A stretch of 64,000 nucleotides of DNA from Minwuiaceae bacterium (GTDB lineage Bacteria > Pseudomonadota > Alphaproteobacteria > Minwuiales > Minwuiaceae). Made by a program: the position numbers and the translations under genes. The stretch is from assembly GCA_028278525.1 (NCBI GenBank), contig JANQEE010000030.1, forward strand, positions 62,001-126,000, read 5' to 3'. Below are positions 44,753 to 54,264 of the stretch, in pieces. Position 1 is the first letter of the stretch. Every line of letters begins with the position of its first letter. The notes below the pieces were generated by a model. The model was given only the letters and a program-made list of their open reading frames with translations, had not been told where the DNA came from and ran no database searches.

Positions 44753-45493
44753 TCAGCCGGTACGTCCGGGCAGGTGCGCTCCGCCATCGCGCAAGGACTC
44801 GACATAGTGGGCGAAGATCACTGTCAGGATTTTCTTGCCGGCAAGATAGCTGCCTTTGACCGTACCGGAAATCTTCGACGTTCCGATCCGCGGCCGATAG
44901 GCGACGGGCACCTCGGATATCGCCAGGTGGGCGCGCGCCGCTTTCACTTGCATCTCGACCGTCCATCCGAAATCCCGGTCGTTCATGCCCAGTTCGTCGA
45001 GCCGGCCGTAGCGAATTCCGCGGAACGGTCCAAGGTCCGAATAGCGGACGCCCCAGATCATTCGGATAAGCGTCACCGCGAGCAGGTTGCCGAGCCTTTG
45101 AACGGGCGTGAGGGAACCGGGCTCCGGGTTTCCCAGAACCCTTGAGCCGATCACCAGGTCGCTTTTTCCCGCGGCGATCGGGTCGACGATACGGGCCATC
45201 TCGCCAGGTTTGTCGCTGAAGTCGCCATCGAGGAACACCACGATTTCCGGCCGACGGCTGCAATTCTCAACTGCGGCCAGGCCGGCCAGACAGGCGGCGC
45301 CATAGCCGCGCCGCGGCTCGCTGACCACCGTTGCGCCATGCGCGCGCGCGACGCGCCGGGTTCGATCGGTGGACCCGTTGTCGGCGACGATGACGGTATC
45401 GACCCAGTCGGGTATTGCCGACAACACCAAGCCGATTGCCTGCTCCTCGTTGAGCGCGGGAATGATCACGGCGACGGAAGCGTTACCGCGCAA
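44753..45493 (-). CDS. Family 2 glycosyltransferase (polyprenyl-phosphate hexose synthase type)
   Basis: 246 residues. GT-A fold with VIIPALNEEQAIG, IVADNGSTDRT and DXD-like VFLDGDFSD, resembling dolichyl-phosphate mannose/glucose synthases but without C-terminal membrane helices. Its start overlaps the preceding membrane glycosyltransferase gene by 11 bp, so it may make the lipid-linked sugar donor that the partner uses. Acceptor unknown. Confidence 0.82.
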   Translation of the reverse strand: MRGNASVAVIIPALNEEQAIGLVLSAIPDWVDTVIVADNGSTDRTRRVARAHGATVVSEPRRGYGAACLAGLAAVENCSRRPEIVVFLDGDFSDKPGEMARIVDPIAAGKSDLVIGSRVLGNPEPGSLTPVQRLGNLLAVTLIRMIWGVRYSDLGPFRGIRYGRLDELGMNDRDFGWTVEMQVKAARAHLAISEVPVAYRPRIGTSKISGTVKGSYLAGKKILTVIFAHYVESLRDGGAHLPGRTG

Positions 45494-46925
45494 GGCCGAA
45501 CCCTCCGTTTTTGGGAGCGGGCAGCAATGGCCGCCTCGCGCGAAGCCACTCCCATCCCAAGAGGCCCAGCACCGGCAGGTATTCGATCCAGACGACGCCG
45601 TGGTCGAACCAGCCAGGTTCGCCGCGCGCTTCGAAATAGAATCTGAGGTAATAGAGCGGCAGAAGCGCCGTCAGACTCAGCAGCGACAGCCTGGGCGCCA
45701 GCGCCAGCAGCGGCAACAGCCACACGTAATACCAGGGATATTGCGCCGGACTGAACAGGAACAACGCGGCGACCACGATCGTCGCGTGGCGGCAGAGGCT
45801 TTCGGCATCGCCCGCGCCGCGGCGCGCGAGCCAGAGGCTTGTCGCGATCAGCCCCGAACCGGTCAGAAGTTTTGCGAGAGCCGTCGTGTCGAAACCCGCT
45901 CCGGCGAAAGGCGCTGCGGCTAGGTTCACGAGCCAGGCAACGGTCATGAACAGCGCGTCGTTGACCTGCCAATGGCGGCCGTAGGCCAGGAAGCCGGATG
46001 TCTCATCCAGACCGGCATACAGCACAGGGGTGGCCAATAGGCCCGCCGTAATGGCGAAAACGGCGAGCGCTGTTGCTGTCTTTCGCCAGTCGGACAGGGT
46101 GGGGGCGAGCAGCAACGGCACTAAAAGAACCGGCCAGACTTTTACCCCGACAGCCAGTGCGAGCGAGGCGCTCGCCCAGATCGTTCGGCCTCTGGCCGCA
46201 AGCCAGATGGCGCCGAGCACGAACGGCAGGATGAGCGCATCCATATGGCCGGCATTGACCAACTGGACGATCGCGAGGGGGTTCCACCAGTAGAGCGCGG
46301 CCCAAAGCGGCGAGCGGTTCAAGTCGCGAAGCAGTGCGAACAGCAGGCTGAGCGCCGCGAGTTCGAAGACAATAACCGTCAGGCGCCAGCCCGTCAGGCT
46401 CCATGGCGCGAGCCAATGCGCGGCCGCGAAGGCGGCTTGTGCGACGGGCGGATAAATCGTCCGAAGACCCGGGTAATTCACACGTTCGACCACCGCGCCG
46501 GATTGGGCGGCAAGCAAATCGAGTTCGGAGTCGACGGCGGCCATGCCGGGTGCGTGGGCGTATGGATTGATACCCTGGTTCACCACCGCGCCATCCCAAA
46601 GGTAGCGGTAGAAATCGTCCTCCAGGATGGGCGTCGACGGCAGCATCGCGGCCCGCATCACCAGGCCCAACCCGATGACCCAGAGAACGAGGCCGGATCG
46701 CGGCGTGGTTTTCGGCACGATCCGGAGCAGTGTCAGGAAGATGGCGCCGGTTACCGCCAGCAGTGCGGCCAGATACCAGACCGGCGCTTCCCGTGGATCG
46801 GTCCCGTAAGCGAACGAGTCCGAGACCAAAAGCACCATGAACTGCGCGGCAAGAAGCACGCAGCCCACGGCGACCCAGACACCGGTCCCACCGAGCGGTG
46901 AGCGTCGTTCGGAAAGACCGGTCAC
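45483..46925 (-). CDS. Multi-pass membrane glycosyltransferase (GT-C type)
   Basis: 480 residues with about ten to twelve hydrophobic helices. An acidic motif in the first loop (ILEDDFYRYLWDGAVV) and the NPYAH region are typical of GT-C mannosyl/arabinosyl transferases that use polyprenyl-phosphate sugars. GTG at 46925 assumed; no strong ribosome-binding site is visible. Pairs with the GT2 gene downstream, suggesting addition of a sugar to a lipid or cell-surface molecule. Confidence 0.75.
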   Translation of the reverse strand: MTGLSERRSPLGGTGVWVAVGCVLLAAQFMVLLVSDSFAYGTDPREAPVWYLAALLAVTGAIFLTLLRIVPKTTPRSGLVLWVIGLGLVMRAAMLPSTPILEDDFYRYLWDGAVVNQGINPYAHAPGMAAVDSELDLLAAQSGAVVERVNYPGLRTIYPPVAQAAFAAAHWLAPWSLTGWRLTVIVFELAALSLLFALLRDLNRSPLWAALYWWNPLAIVQLVNAGHMDALILPFVLGAIWLAARGRTIWASASLALAVGVKVWPVLLVPLLLAPTLSDWRKTATALAVFAITAGLLATPVLYAGLDETSGFLAYGRHWQVNDALFMTVAWLVNLAAAPFAGAGFDTTALAKLLTGSGLIATSLWLARRGAGDAESLCRHATIVVAALFLFSPAQYPWYYVWLLPLLALAPRLSLLSLTALLPLYYLRFYFEARGEPGWFDHGVVWIEYLPVLGLLGWEWLRARRPLLPAPKNGGFGLAR

Positions 46926-46946
46926 CCCGGTGCACCCGGTGTTGGG

Positions 46947-47876
46947 TTAGCTGCCGCCGCCGCCGAACCCGCGGTCGTAGACCCGCCGGGCCCTGGCGGC
47001 TTCCACTGCGCGCACGCCGTTGAGGTCCCAGTTATAGTCGTCACCCGATACACGTGTGATCCGCGCCAGCTTGGCGCCCAGTTCCGGCGACGCGTACTGG
47101 CGGAGATGCGCGATGACGCCGGCGTCGGTGCCGCCGAAGTCGTCCTCGAACCAATCGTAGATGCTGGAGACGTAAAGCCGGCCGTTTCTTACGGTGACGC
47201 CGCGCGGGCTGTTGATGTAGTCGCGTGCGCCGGCGGTCAGCAGTTCGTCGACGTTGGCCCCCGTGAACGCCATAGTCATGAGGTTCGGGCAGGAGATCGA
47301 GGCGCAGTTGACCGCGTAGTGAATGCGCGGATCGCGCCAGATCGGCCGCAGGATGCGATGCTCGATATCGTTCAGCGTGAGCTCTTCGCCTTCTATGCGG
47401 ATCAGCTTTTTATCCCACGGCCCCACCGAAAACAGGCCGGGCGAGATCGAGATCTTGCGAATGCCTTCGACCGGATAGTGGTCGAGGATTACCTTGACGG
47501 TCAGAGCGTTATAGAGATTGACCCAATAGGCCATCTGTTCGGCGCGATTGAACCGGCTGATCGGCGTTGCCGCCAGGGCGCCCAGATAGGCTTCCAGCGC
47601 GCGTCGGTCCTGCGCGGTCACTTCGGAATAGGCGACGAGGTTCAAGCCCGATCCGTTGGGCCGGATATAGGTGCGGAGGAATCGATCCCACGCCCCATGG
47701 TCGATCTGATCGGTCGCGCTCTGGTCGTGGGCGGTCCAGCGCTCCCATAGTTTCGCTTTCGGCGCCGCGCTGGCCTGTCCGTGGCTCCATAGAAGTAGTC
47801 CGGCCAGGACGGCAACGGCGACCGCCAGGTTGAAGCCGCCGGTCAGGTTTCCGGCCGGAGCGTGTGCATTGCGCAT
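46947..47876 (-). CDS. DUF547-family secreted protein
   Basis: 309 residues. Signal peptide LAVAVAVLAGLLLWSHGQASA, then the DUF547 domain with AYWVNLYNALTVKVILDHYP, IRIEGEELTLNDIEHRILR and IHYAVNCASISCPNL. Function of the family is not known; the conserved Asn-Cys-x-x-Ser-Cys-Pro suggests a papain-like fold. ATG at 47876 has AGGGGAG at good distance. Upstream of the two glycosyltransferases in the same direction, 21 bp away. Confidence 0.82.
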   Translation of the reverse strand: MRNAHAPAGNLTGGFNLAVAVAVLAGLLLWSHGQASAAPKAKLWERWTAHDQSATDQIDHGAWDRFLRTYIRPNGSGLNLVAYSEVTAQDRRALEAYLGALAATPISRFNRAEQMAYWVNLYNALTVKVILDHYPVEGIRKISISPGLFSVGPWDKKLIRIEGEELTLNDIEHRILRPIWRDPRIHYAVNCASISCPNLMTMAFTGANVDELLTAGARDYINSPRGVTVRNGRLYVSSIYDWFEDDFGGTDAGVIAHLRQYASPELGAKLARITRVSGDDYNWDLNGVRAVEAARARRVYDRGFGGGGS

Positions 47877-48101
47877 GTCGATTACTCCCCTGCTCGAATT
47901 TGGCCCGAGGGCGATCGGGCGGAAATCATCACCGTTCAAACGTGGGGTCGGGCCGTGGCAATGGCAGCCGGGCACCGGTCACGGTTGATCACGATGCCTT
48001 CAGGCGGATTCGCGCCGGGGCGGTGGTGATCGGCGCGGCGGGACCGTGGTAAACTGACTCCGCCGAACGGTGGGATCAGGGAACAACGAAAGGGACAGAG
48101 C
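47877..48101. other. Divergent spacer DUF547 / M81 peptidase
   Basis: 225 bp; holds promoters for both directions. I found no clear palindrome or hexamer pair. AAAGGGA before 48102 is the M81 ribosome-binding site. Confidence 0.4.
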
Positions 48102-49586
48102 ATGCGCGTCGTCATCGCGATGATGAAACACGAGACCAACACTTTCTCTCCGGTGCCGACGCCGATAGAGCGGTTCGCGAGGGGCCAGGCGCTGCCCTTC
48201 TACGGGGAGGAGGCGTATCGCGCCTACAAAGGGACAGGCAGCGGCATCGGCGCCTTCATCGACATCGCCGAGGAGGAAGGTTGGGAGATCGTCACGCCCA
48301 TCGCGGCCAACGCCTGGCCGAGCGGTCTGGTCCACGACGACGCCTATCGGCAGATGGTCGATGCGATCTGTCAGGCTGTCGAACAGGGCTGCGACGCAGC
48401 GATGCTGGACCTGCACGGCGCGATGGTCACCCAATCGTACGAAGACGGCGAGGGGCAATTGCTGACCCGGCTGCGCAAGATCGCGCCGGATCTGCCGATC
48501 GCGACCGCGCTGGACATGCACACCAATCTCTACGAAGACATCGTCGCCAACTCGACGATCGTCGCCGGCTATCAGACCTATCCCCACATCGATACTTACG
48601 AGACCGCCATGCGCGCCGGGCGACCGCTGGTGCGGGTGCTGAAAGGCGAGGTCATCCCGACGATGGCCTGGGGCAACCGGCCGATGCTGCCGCATGTGAT
48701 GCGTCAGGGCACCGACGACTATCCGAATAAGGATCTGCAAACCCGGACCAAGGAAATGGAGGCCGGCGAGGCGCTGGCCGCGACCGTGTTCACCGGCTTC
48801 CCCCATGCGGATATTCAGAATGCGGGACTGAGCGCGGTGGTCGTGACGGACAACGATATGGCGAAAGCCGAAAAGCTGCGCGACGAACTGCTCGACACGG
48901 CCTGGGGCGCGCGCGAAGCGTTCGTCTATCGGATCGAACCATTGGAGACGTCGCTGGCGCGGGCCAAGACTGTGGAGGATGGGCCGGTCGTCCTGCTCGA
49001 CCACTACGACAACGCGGCATCCGGCGGGACCATGGACACCATGACCGTGCTTGGCGCTATCCTGCGCGAAGGGTTGGAAGACGTGGCGGCGTTCGCGATC
49101 CACGACCCGGAAGCCGTGCAGCAGATGATCGCCGCCGGCGTCGGCGCGACGGTGACCGTCAGCCTCGGCGGTAAGATCGACATGCCGTCGATCAACCTGA
49201 AAGGCGAGCCGCTGGAGGTGACGGGCAGGGTCAAGCTGATCTCCGACGGCCAATACCGCAACCTTGGGCCGGCGTCCAAAGGCGTGCTGATGGATATGGG
49301 GCCGAGCGTCGTGCTGGATACCGGCAAGGTCGAGATTGTCGTGATCTCCCGGCATCAGGAACCGAACGATCTCGGCTGCTTCCTCAGTCTGGGGATCGAC
49401 CCGCGCACCAAGCGCTATCTGATGCTGAAGAGCCGCATCCATTACCGCGCCGGCTTCAAGCCGATCGCCAAGGAGATCATCGAATGCGCCGGCACCGGCG
49501 TCTGCACCTCCGACTACGATCAGCTTGAGTTCAAGAACGTGCGCCGGCCGATCTATCCGCTGGATCTGATCAATGAACCGGGATAA
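48102..49586 (+). CDS. M81-family metallopeptidase (MlrC type)
   Basis: 494 residues. MlrC, the founding member, cleaves linearised microcystin; the family hydrolyses small peptides or amides. Two domains: N-terminal with MKHETNTFSPV, LDLHGAMVT, ALDMHTNL and YPHIDTYET (zinc ligands), and C-terminal beginning near LLDHYDNAASGGTMD. It does not prove microcystin breakdown; M81 proteins commonly sit beside dipeptide ABC transporters, as here about 8 kb away. First gene of a plus-strand group, 5 bp before the dioxygenase. Confidence 0.85.
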   Translation: MRVVIAMMKHETNTFSPVPTPIERFARGQALPFYGEEAYRAYKGTGSGIGAFIDIAEEEGWEIVTPIAANAWPSGLVHDDAYRQMVDAICQAVEQGCDAAMLDLHGAMVTQSYEDGEGQLLTRLRKIAPDLPIATALDMHTNLYEDIVANSTIVAGYQTYPHIDTYETAMRAGRPLVRVLKGEVIPTMAWGNRPMLPHVMRQGTDDYPNKDLQTRTKEMEAGEALAATVFTGFPHADIQNAGLSAVVVTDNDMAKAEKLRDELLDTAWGAREAFVYRIEPLETSLARAKTVEDGPVVLLDHYDNAASGGTMDTMTVLGAILREGLEDVAAFAIHDPEAVQQMIAAGVGATVTVSLGGKIDMPSINLKGEPLEVTGRVKLISDGQYRNLGPASKGVLMDMGPSVVLDTGKVEIVVISRHQEPNDLGCFLSLGIDPRTKRYLMLKSRIHYRAGFKPIAKEIIECAGTGVCTSDYDQLEFKNVRRPIYPLDLINEPG

Positions 49587-49591
49587 CCGAC

Positions 49592-50458
49592 ATGCGCAAC
49601 AGCAGGATTGACGTTTCGCCGATTGCCGGCTCGCTCGGCGCCGAGGTGTCGGGCGTCGATCTCTCGAAACCGTTGGCCGACGCCGCCGCGGACGAAGTCC
49701 GTGCGGCGTTCGTCGAACATCAGGTGTTGTTCTTCCACGACCAGCGCCTCACACCGGAGCAGCAGATCGCGTTCTCCGGTCTGTTCGGGCCTGTGACCCA
49801 GGTGCCTTACATCAAACCGCTGGACGATTACCCGGAGATCGTCGCGGTCCTGAAAGAGGCTGACGAAAACAAAATCGCCACGTTCGGCGGCGACTGGCAT
49901 TCCGACTTCAGCTATCTGGAGGAACCGCCGGCGGCGTCGGTACTGTACGGGCTGGAAATCCCTGCCTTTGGCGGCGATACGTTGTGGGCCGACATGTATG
50001 CCGCGTTCGAGGCCCTGTCGCCCGGCATGCAGCGCAAGCTGGAGCGGATCAACGCCATGCATAGCGGCCATGTCTATGGTGCCGCCATGCAGGACACCGA
50101 CCTGCGCCTCAGCCGGTCGATAGAGATCAGCCGCGGCAATGCCGAGGCGGACGTAGAGCGGCCGCATCCCGTGGTCCGGGTTCATCCGGACTCCGGCCGC
50201 AAGGCGTTGTTCGTCAACCCGATCTACACCACCCGTCTGGAAAACATGACCAAGGCCGAAAGCCGGCCAATTCTGAGGTTCTTATACGATCATTGTACAA
50301 GGCCGGAGTTCACCTGTCGCTTCCGCTGGCGGCCCGGCGATGTGGCGGTGTGGGACAATCGCTGCACGCTGCACTACGCGGTCAACGACTATGACGGTAG
50401 CCGGCGCCTGCTGCATCGGACGGCGATTGCCGGCGACCGGCCGATTGCCGCGGCCTGA
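49592..50458 (+). CDS. TauD/TfdA-family Fe(II)/2-oxoglutarate dioxygenase
   Basis: 288 residues. Iron ligands in GGDWHSDFSYLE (H103, D105) and distal His in LHYAVNDY (H261), with the 2-oxoglutarate Arg at R271/R272 in GSRRLLHR. Family members hydroxylate sulfonates, phenoxyacids, amines or phosphonates; substrate cannot be assigned. Translation is likely coupled to the M81 gene (5 bp gap). Confidence 0.86.
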   Translation: MRNSRIDVSPIAGSLGAEVSGVDLSKPLADAAADEVRAAFVEHQVLFFHDQRLTPEQQIAFSGLFGPVTQVPYIKPLDDYPEIVAVLKEADENKIATFGGDWHSDFSYLEEPPAASVLYGLEIPAFGGDTLWADMYAAFEALSPGMQRKLERINAMHSGHVYGAAMQDTDLRLSRSIEISRGNAEADVERPHPVVRVHPDSGRKALFVNPIYTTRLENMTKAESRPILRFLYDHCTRPEFTCRFRWRPGDVAVWDNRCTLHYAVNDYDGSRRLLHRTAIAGDRPIAAA

Positions 50459-50563
50459 AGCCCGCCGGAAAAAGGCGTCGCCTCTGTATCGACTCCCGTG
50501 ATGCGACCGAGCATTATTCTCGGTTCATAAAAATCGTAGTCCGATTCATCTGGGAGGAAACGA
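50459..50563. other. Spacer upstream of the cyclase-family gene
   Basis: 105 bp with a short inverted repeat ACCGAG (50506-50511) / CTCGGT (50519-50524) and a strong GGGAGGA ribosome-binding site. Probably contains a promoter. Confidence 0.4.
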
Positions 50564-51508
50564 ATGAAAGTATCAAGAATTCTGCTTAGTGCAGGCCTTG
50601 CCGTCGCGATGACGGCGGGCACGGCCGTAGCGCAGGAATGCAAGCCGTCGAAATGGGGCGCCGACGACGAGATCGGCTCGGCCAACCTGGTCACGCCGGA
50701 GCGCGTTCTCGCGGCGCTTAAACTGGTCAAGCAGGGAAAGACCCATCCGCTCGGCATTATCATCGATCCTTCCACGCCGGCGTTCCCGCCGCGTAGCCTT
50801 TCTTTGCAGGTGGTGCAGCCGAACCAGCAGGGCGGTCAGACGCTGTTCGCCTACAAGGGCAGCTACAACGACGACCTGATGCAGACATGGCTCGGCATCG
50901 GTCCGCAACTCGACGGTCTCGGCCATCTCGGTCAGGACGGCATGTACTATAACTGCAACAAGGAAGAAGACTTCGCCGGGATCACCGGCCTGAAGAAGCT
51001 CGGCATCGAGAAGGTGCCGCCGATGGTCGGCCGCGGCGTCCTGATCAACATGGCCAAGCATTTCGGCGTTGATAACATGGAAGCCGGTCAGTACTTCAAG
51101 GCCGCCGACGTGCAGGCTGCGGCAAAGGCCCAGAACGTCGAAATCCGCGAGGGCGACGTTGTCCTGTTCCACACCGGCTGGACCGAGGCGAAACTGGGAT
51201 CGGACCCGAAGGCCTGGGTGAGCGGCGAACCCGGCGCGGCCGAGGACACGAGCGAATGGCTGGCGTCGAAGAACGTGATGGCGGTCGGCGCCGACAACTG
51301 GGGCCTGGAAGTTGTGCCGCCGGAGAAGGAAGGCCGTCCGTTCATCGGCCACGTCACCCTACTCAAGGAAAACGGCATCTATATCCTGGAGACCATGAAT
51401 ACCGGCCAACTCGCCAGGGAAGGCGTGACCGAGTTCATGTTCGTGCTCGGCCAGGCGCGGATTCGCGGCGCGGTGCAGATGATCATCAATCCGGTTGCGA
51501 TCTACTAA
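50564..51508 (+). CDS. Secreted cyclase-family (kynurenine-formamidase-like) hydrolase
   Basis: 314 residues. Signal peptide ending TAGTAVAQE, then the PF04199-type fold. The usual HxGTHxD metal motif is replaced by QLDGLGHLGQDG, a variant seen in long periplasmic members, so metal binding may differ. Later motifs GRGVLINMAKHFG and VVLFHTGWTE fit the family. Members hydrolyse formamides, lactones or isatin-like rings. Transcription ends at a clear terminator 22 bp after the stop. Confidence 0.8.
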   Translation: MKVSRILLSAGLAVAMTAGTAVAQECKPSKWGADDEIGSANLVTPERVLAALKLVKQGKTHPLGIIIDPSTPAFPPRSLSLQVVQPNQQGGQTLFAYKGSYNDDLMQTWLGIGPQLDGLGHLGQDGMYYNCNKEEDFAGITGLKKLGIEKVPPMVGRGVLINMAKHFGVDNMEAGQYFKAADVQAAAKAQNVEIREGDVVLFHTGWTEAKLGSDPKAWVSGEPGAAEDTSEWLASKNVMAVGADNWGLEVVPPEKEGRPFIGHVTLLKENGIYILETMNTGQLAREGVTEFMFVLGQARIRGAVQMIINPVAIY

Positions 51509-51530
51509 ACGACGGGCAATCGAGGTGTGT

Positions 51531-51560
51531 AAGGGGGCGGCGATTGCCGCCTCCTTTTTT
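51531..51560 (+). terminator. Rho-independent terminator after the cyclase-family gene
   Basis: Stem of 11 pairs: AAGGGGGCGGC (51531-51541) with GCCGCCTCCTT (51546-51556), one G-T pair, 4-base loop GATT, followed by a T-run to 51560. It overlaps the stop codon of the convergent Fe-S gene, but the T-run fits plus-strand transcription. Confidence 0.85.
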
Positions 51561-52524
51561 ATGAGCGCTGCCGCCGGCTCATCTTCTCGGCCAGGTTTGG
51601 CGCGATGCCGGGCCGGCTCCATGGACAGACGGCGATGCAGATGCCGCAGCCATGAGTCTCGTTGAAATACGGCACGCATTTGTCGAAGTCGACATACCAT
51701 TTCTTCTCGCCGCGCACGGTCTGTTTCTCGCGGAAGATGGCGTCCGGCGGACAGGCCTTTGTGCAAAGCTGACAGTTCTGGCAGAAGTCGTCGGCGCCGA
51801 AGATGTCCGCCTGATCAGCGACCAGCGGCATGTCGGTCAGTACGCAAGCGAGGCGAAACGACGAACCGTAAGTCCGGTTGATGATCGAGCCGTGCTTGCC
51901 CAACTCGCCGAACCCGCAGGCCAGCGCCGCCGGGATCATCACCACCGGCCCGGCCTGCGGTCCGCCATGGGCCAACGCGTCGTAGCCCTGGCTCAGGACC
52001 CAGTCGGTCAACGCCCGCGCCGCGCGGGTGCCGCGATTATATTGGCGCATCACTTCGATCACCGACGGCGGCTCCGGCGCGGTCGCCAGTTCGGCATGGT
52101 CCATCTCCAGCCCCAGCACGATCATCCAGGGATAGTCCGCATCGTACCCGTCGAACACCCAGGTCGGATCCATCCGCGCGACGCCGACCAGGTCGGACTC
52201 GTTGGCAAGCGCGAATTCCTTCGCCTTTGCCGTCCATTCGGTCGGTGTGCCATCTGCCGGCGCCGATGCCTTGGCCGCCCGCTCTTCCGGGCCGCGTCCG
52301 TCCAGGCTGGCTTTCAGGTCGGCGGTCTCGGGCACCAGCCGGCTGGTCCGTTCAAGCATCCACTTCTGCAATTTGCCGTGCGCCAGCTTTCTCGGAGAGT
52401 GCCAGTAAATCGGTGTCGGCCGCCGGCGGGCTTCCTCTCCCAGGCCATTGAGGGCATTGCCGGAAATGTCGGGAACCAGCCGCTTCTGTTCCTCGCAGGG
52501 TTCGAATACAGATTCGCTACTCAT
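51559..52524 (-). CDS. Soluble RdhA/QueG-like corrinoid and 4Fe-4S protein
   Basis: 321 residues. C-terminal pair of cluster motifs FCQNCQLCTKACP and HGCGICIAVCPW, and before them GFGELGKHGSIINRTYG with RLACVLTDMPL, the corrinoid-domain pattern shared by reductive dehalogenases and epoxyqueuosine reductase. There is no Tat signal or membrane-anchor gene, so it is not a respiratory dehalogenase, and the N-terminal part differs from QueG. Cytoplasmic; probably a reductase of an unsaturated or halogenated intermediate. Located 7 bp after the acyl-CoA synthetase gene, same strand. ATG at 52524 preferred to the long low-complexity extension. Confidence 0.78.
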   Translation of the reverse strand: MSSESVFEPCEEQKRLVPDISGNALNGLGEEARRRPTPIYWHSPRKLAHGKLQKWMLERTSRLVPETADLKASLDGRGPEERAAKASAPADGTPTEWTAKAKEFALANESDLVGVARMDPTWVFDGYDADYPWMIVLGLEMDHAELATAPEPPSVIEVMRQYNRGTRAARALTDWVLSQGYDALAHGGPQAGPVVMIPAALACGFGELGKHGSIINRTYGSSFRLACVLTDMPLVADQADIFGADDFCQNCQLCTKACPPDAIFREKQTVRGEKKWYVDFDKCVPYFNETHGCGICIAVCPWSRPGIAPNLAEKMSRRQRS

Positions 52525-52531
52525 TTGTGCC

Positions 52532-54139
52532 TCATCCGGGGGTAAGGGCTGACTGGGCAAACGCTGCCGCCTTCTTGTAGTCGGCCTTGCCGTTCGGTCC
52601 GCGCGCCATATCGCCGATCGGCAGGATGCGTTTCGGCGTCTTGTAGCCGGCCAGATGGCCGCGCACATAGGCGCGCAGATTCGTCTCGTCGAACGTCGCG
52701 CCGTTGCGCGGCTGTACGATGCCGGTAACGGCCTGTCCCCAGCGCGGGTCGGGCACGCCGACGACCAGTGCGTCGGCGACGTCCGGGTGCTGCTTCAGGA
52801 CTTCCTCGACCTCCTCCGGATAGACCTTCTCGCCGCCGGTATTGATGCAGACGCTGCCGCGGCCCAGCAGCGTCAGGCTGCCGTCGGCTTCCACCTGGCA
52901 CCAATCGCCCGGCATCGAATAGCGCACGCCGTCGATGGTCTTGAACGTCGACGCCGTCTTTTCGGCATCCTTGTAGTAGCCGACCGGGATCGGCCCGCTG
53001 CGCGCGACCTGGCCGGGCTCATTGCTGCCGGGCGTCACTTCGCGGCCGTCTTCGGTGAATACCTTGACCTGTTCTCCGAGTTCGAACTTCGCCGTGCGCC
53101 ATTCGCCCTCCGCTGTCGTGATGGAAAGGCCGAAGCCGACCGCTTCGGATGCACCGAACGAATCCAACATGGCGGCCTGCGGCAGATGCTTGAGCAGGCC
53201 GCGTTTGTTTTCGATGCTCCACATCACGCCGGACGACACGATGGCGGCCAGCGCGCTCAGATCGTAGGCGCCGGGGTTCCGTTCCAGCGCTTCCAGCATC
53301 GGATTGGCGAACACGTCGCCGACAATCGCGATCTGTTGTACCTGATGCTTGGCGGCGGACCGCCACAGTTCATGTGCGTCGAACGTCGCGCCTTCCATGG
53401 TGACGACGGTGCCGCCCATCGCCAATGCGCCGATCGACGTCACCAGCCCGGTGCCATGCATCTGCGGGCAGGCCGGCAGCAGACAGGTGCCGGGCCCGTC
53501 AGTGGCGACGATGTCGACATGCTCCGCGAGGTCCCCGGGCACCTTCTCCAGGATCGGAATTTGAAGCTGCGCGCGCCGCAAATCGTCGGCGCGCCACATC
53601 ACACCCTTGGGCATGCCCGTCGTGCCACCGGTATAGATGAAGAACAGATCGTCGGGCGACCGCTCGATCTCGAGCGGGCTGTCGTCGCCTTCGCCAGCGA
53701 AGCCTTCATAGCCGTAGGCAAAGTCCGGTGCCGGACCATCCGCCCAGGTCTGCGCCCAGATCTGAACCTTCGGCTGTCTTGGTTGCAAGGCCGTCGCGAG
53801 CTCGGCGAACTCGGGCTCGAAGATCACCGCGGCCGCGTCGGAATCGTCCAGCAGATAGTGCAGTTCCTCCTCGCGGTAGCGATAGTTGACGTTGACATGG
53901 ACCAGCCGCGCTTTGAAGCAGGCGGCGACGCATTCCATGTATTCCGGCCGGTTGCGCATATAGACGGCAACCTTGTCGCCAGCGTTCAGCCCATGCGCCA
54001 GCAGGGCGCGGGCCAGCCGGTTGGTTCGCCGGTCGAAGCTCTCCCAGGTGATTGTCCTGCCGTTATGCACCAGCGCGGGGTGATCCGGCGGCACCACCAG
54101 CGCAACGGCATCCAGGATGTCGCCGTAGTTCCAGCCCAT
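52532..54139 (-). CDS. Acyl-CoA synthetase (AMP-forming, FadD19-like)
   Basis: 535 residues. Activates a carboxylic acid to its CoA ester. ATP-binding YTGGTTGMPKGVMWR, then FGASEAVGFG, GDWCQVEADGSL and catalytic Lys in GPNGKADYKK. The PKGVMWR form is typical of synthetases for steroid side chains and other bulky acids in actinobacteria. Likely co-transcribed with the downstream Fe-S protein; diverges from the LLM monooxygenase. Confidence 0.88.
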   Translation of the reverse strand: MGWNYGDILDAVALVVPPDHPALVHNGRTITWESFDRRTNRLARALLAHGLNAGDKVAVYMRNRPEYMECVAACFKARLVHVNVNYRYREEELHYLLDDSDAAAVIFEPEFAELATALQPRQPKVQIWAQTWADGPAPDFAYGYEGFAGEGDDSPLEIERSPDDLFFIYTGGTTGMPKGVMWRADDLRRAQLQIPILEKVPGDLAEHVDIVATDGPGTCLLPACPQMHGTGLVTSIGALAMGGTVVTMEGATFDAHELWRSAAKHQVQQIAIVGDVFANPMLEALERNPGAYDLSALAAIVSSGVMWSIENKRGLLKHLPQAAMLDSFGASEAVGFGLSITTAEGEWRTAKFELGEQVKVFTEDGREVTPGSNEPGQVARSGPIPVGYYKDAEKTASTFKTIDGVRYSMPGDWCQVEADGSLTLLGRGSVCINTGGEKVYPEEVEEVLKQHPDVADALVVGVPDPRWGQAVTGIVQPRNGATFDETNLRAYVRGHLAGYKTPKRILPIGDMARGPNGKADYKKAAAFAQSALTPG

Positions 54140-54264
54140 CGTAACGCGTTCCTCCCGTGGGTCTTTTGCCCATCATACCGGCACCGACACCTATCTGTCA
54201 GGGTGGGGCTGGCGCGACCTCCCGGCCGTGCTACTCTTGCCTTGGTTGTTGCGAGGGAGTGCCC

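Noticed and set aside
48102-49586. M81 gene as evidence of microcystin degradation
   Set aside because: No mlrA, mlrB or mlrD-like gene is nearby, and M81 proteins are common in organisms that do not degrade microcystin.
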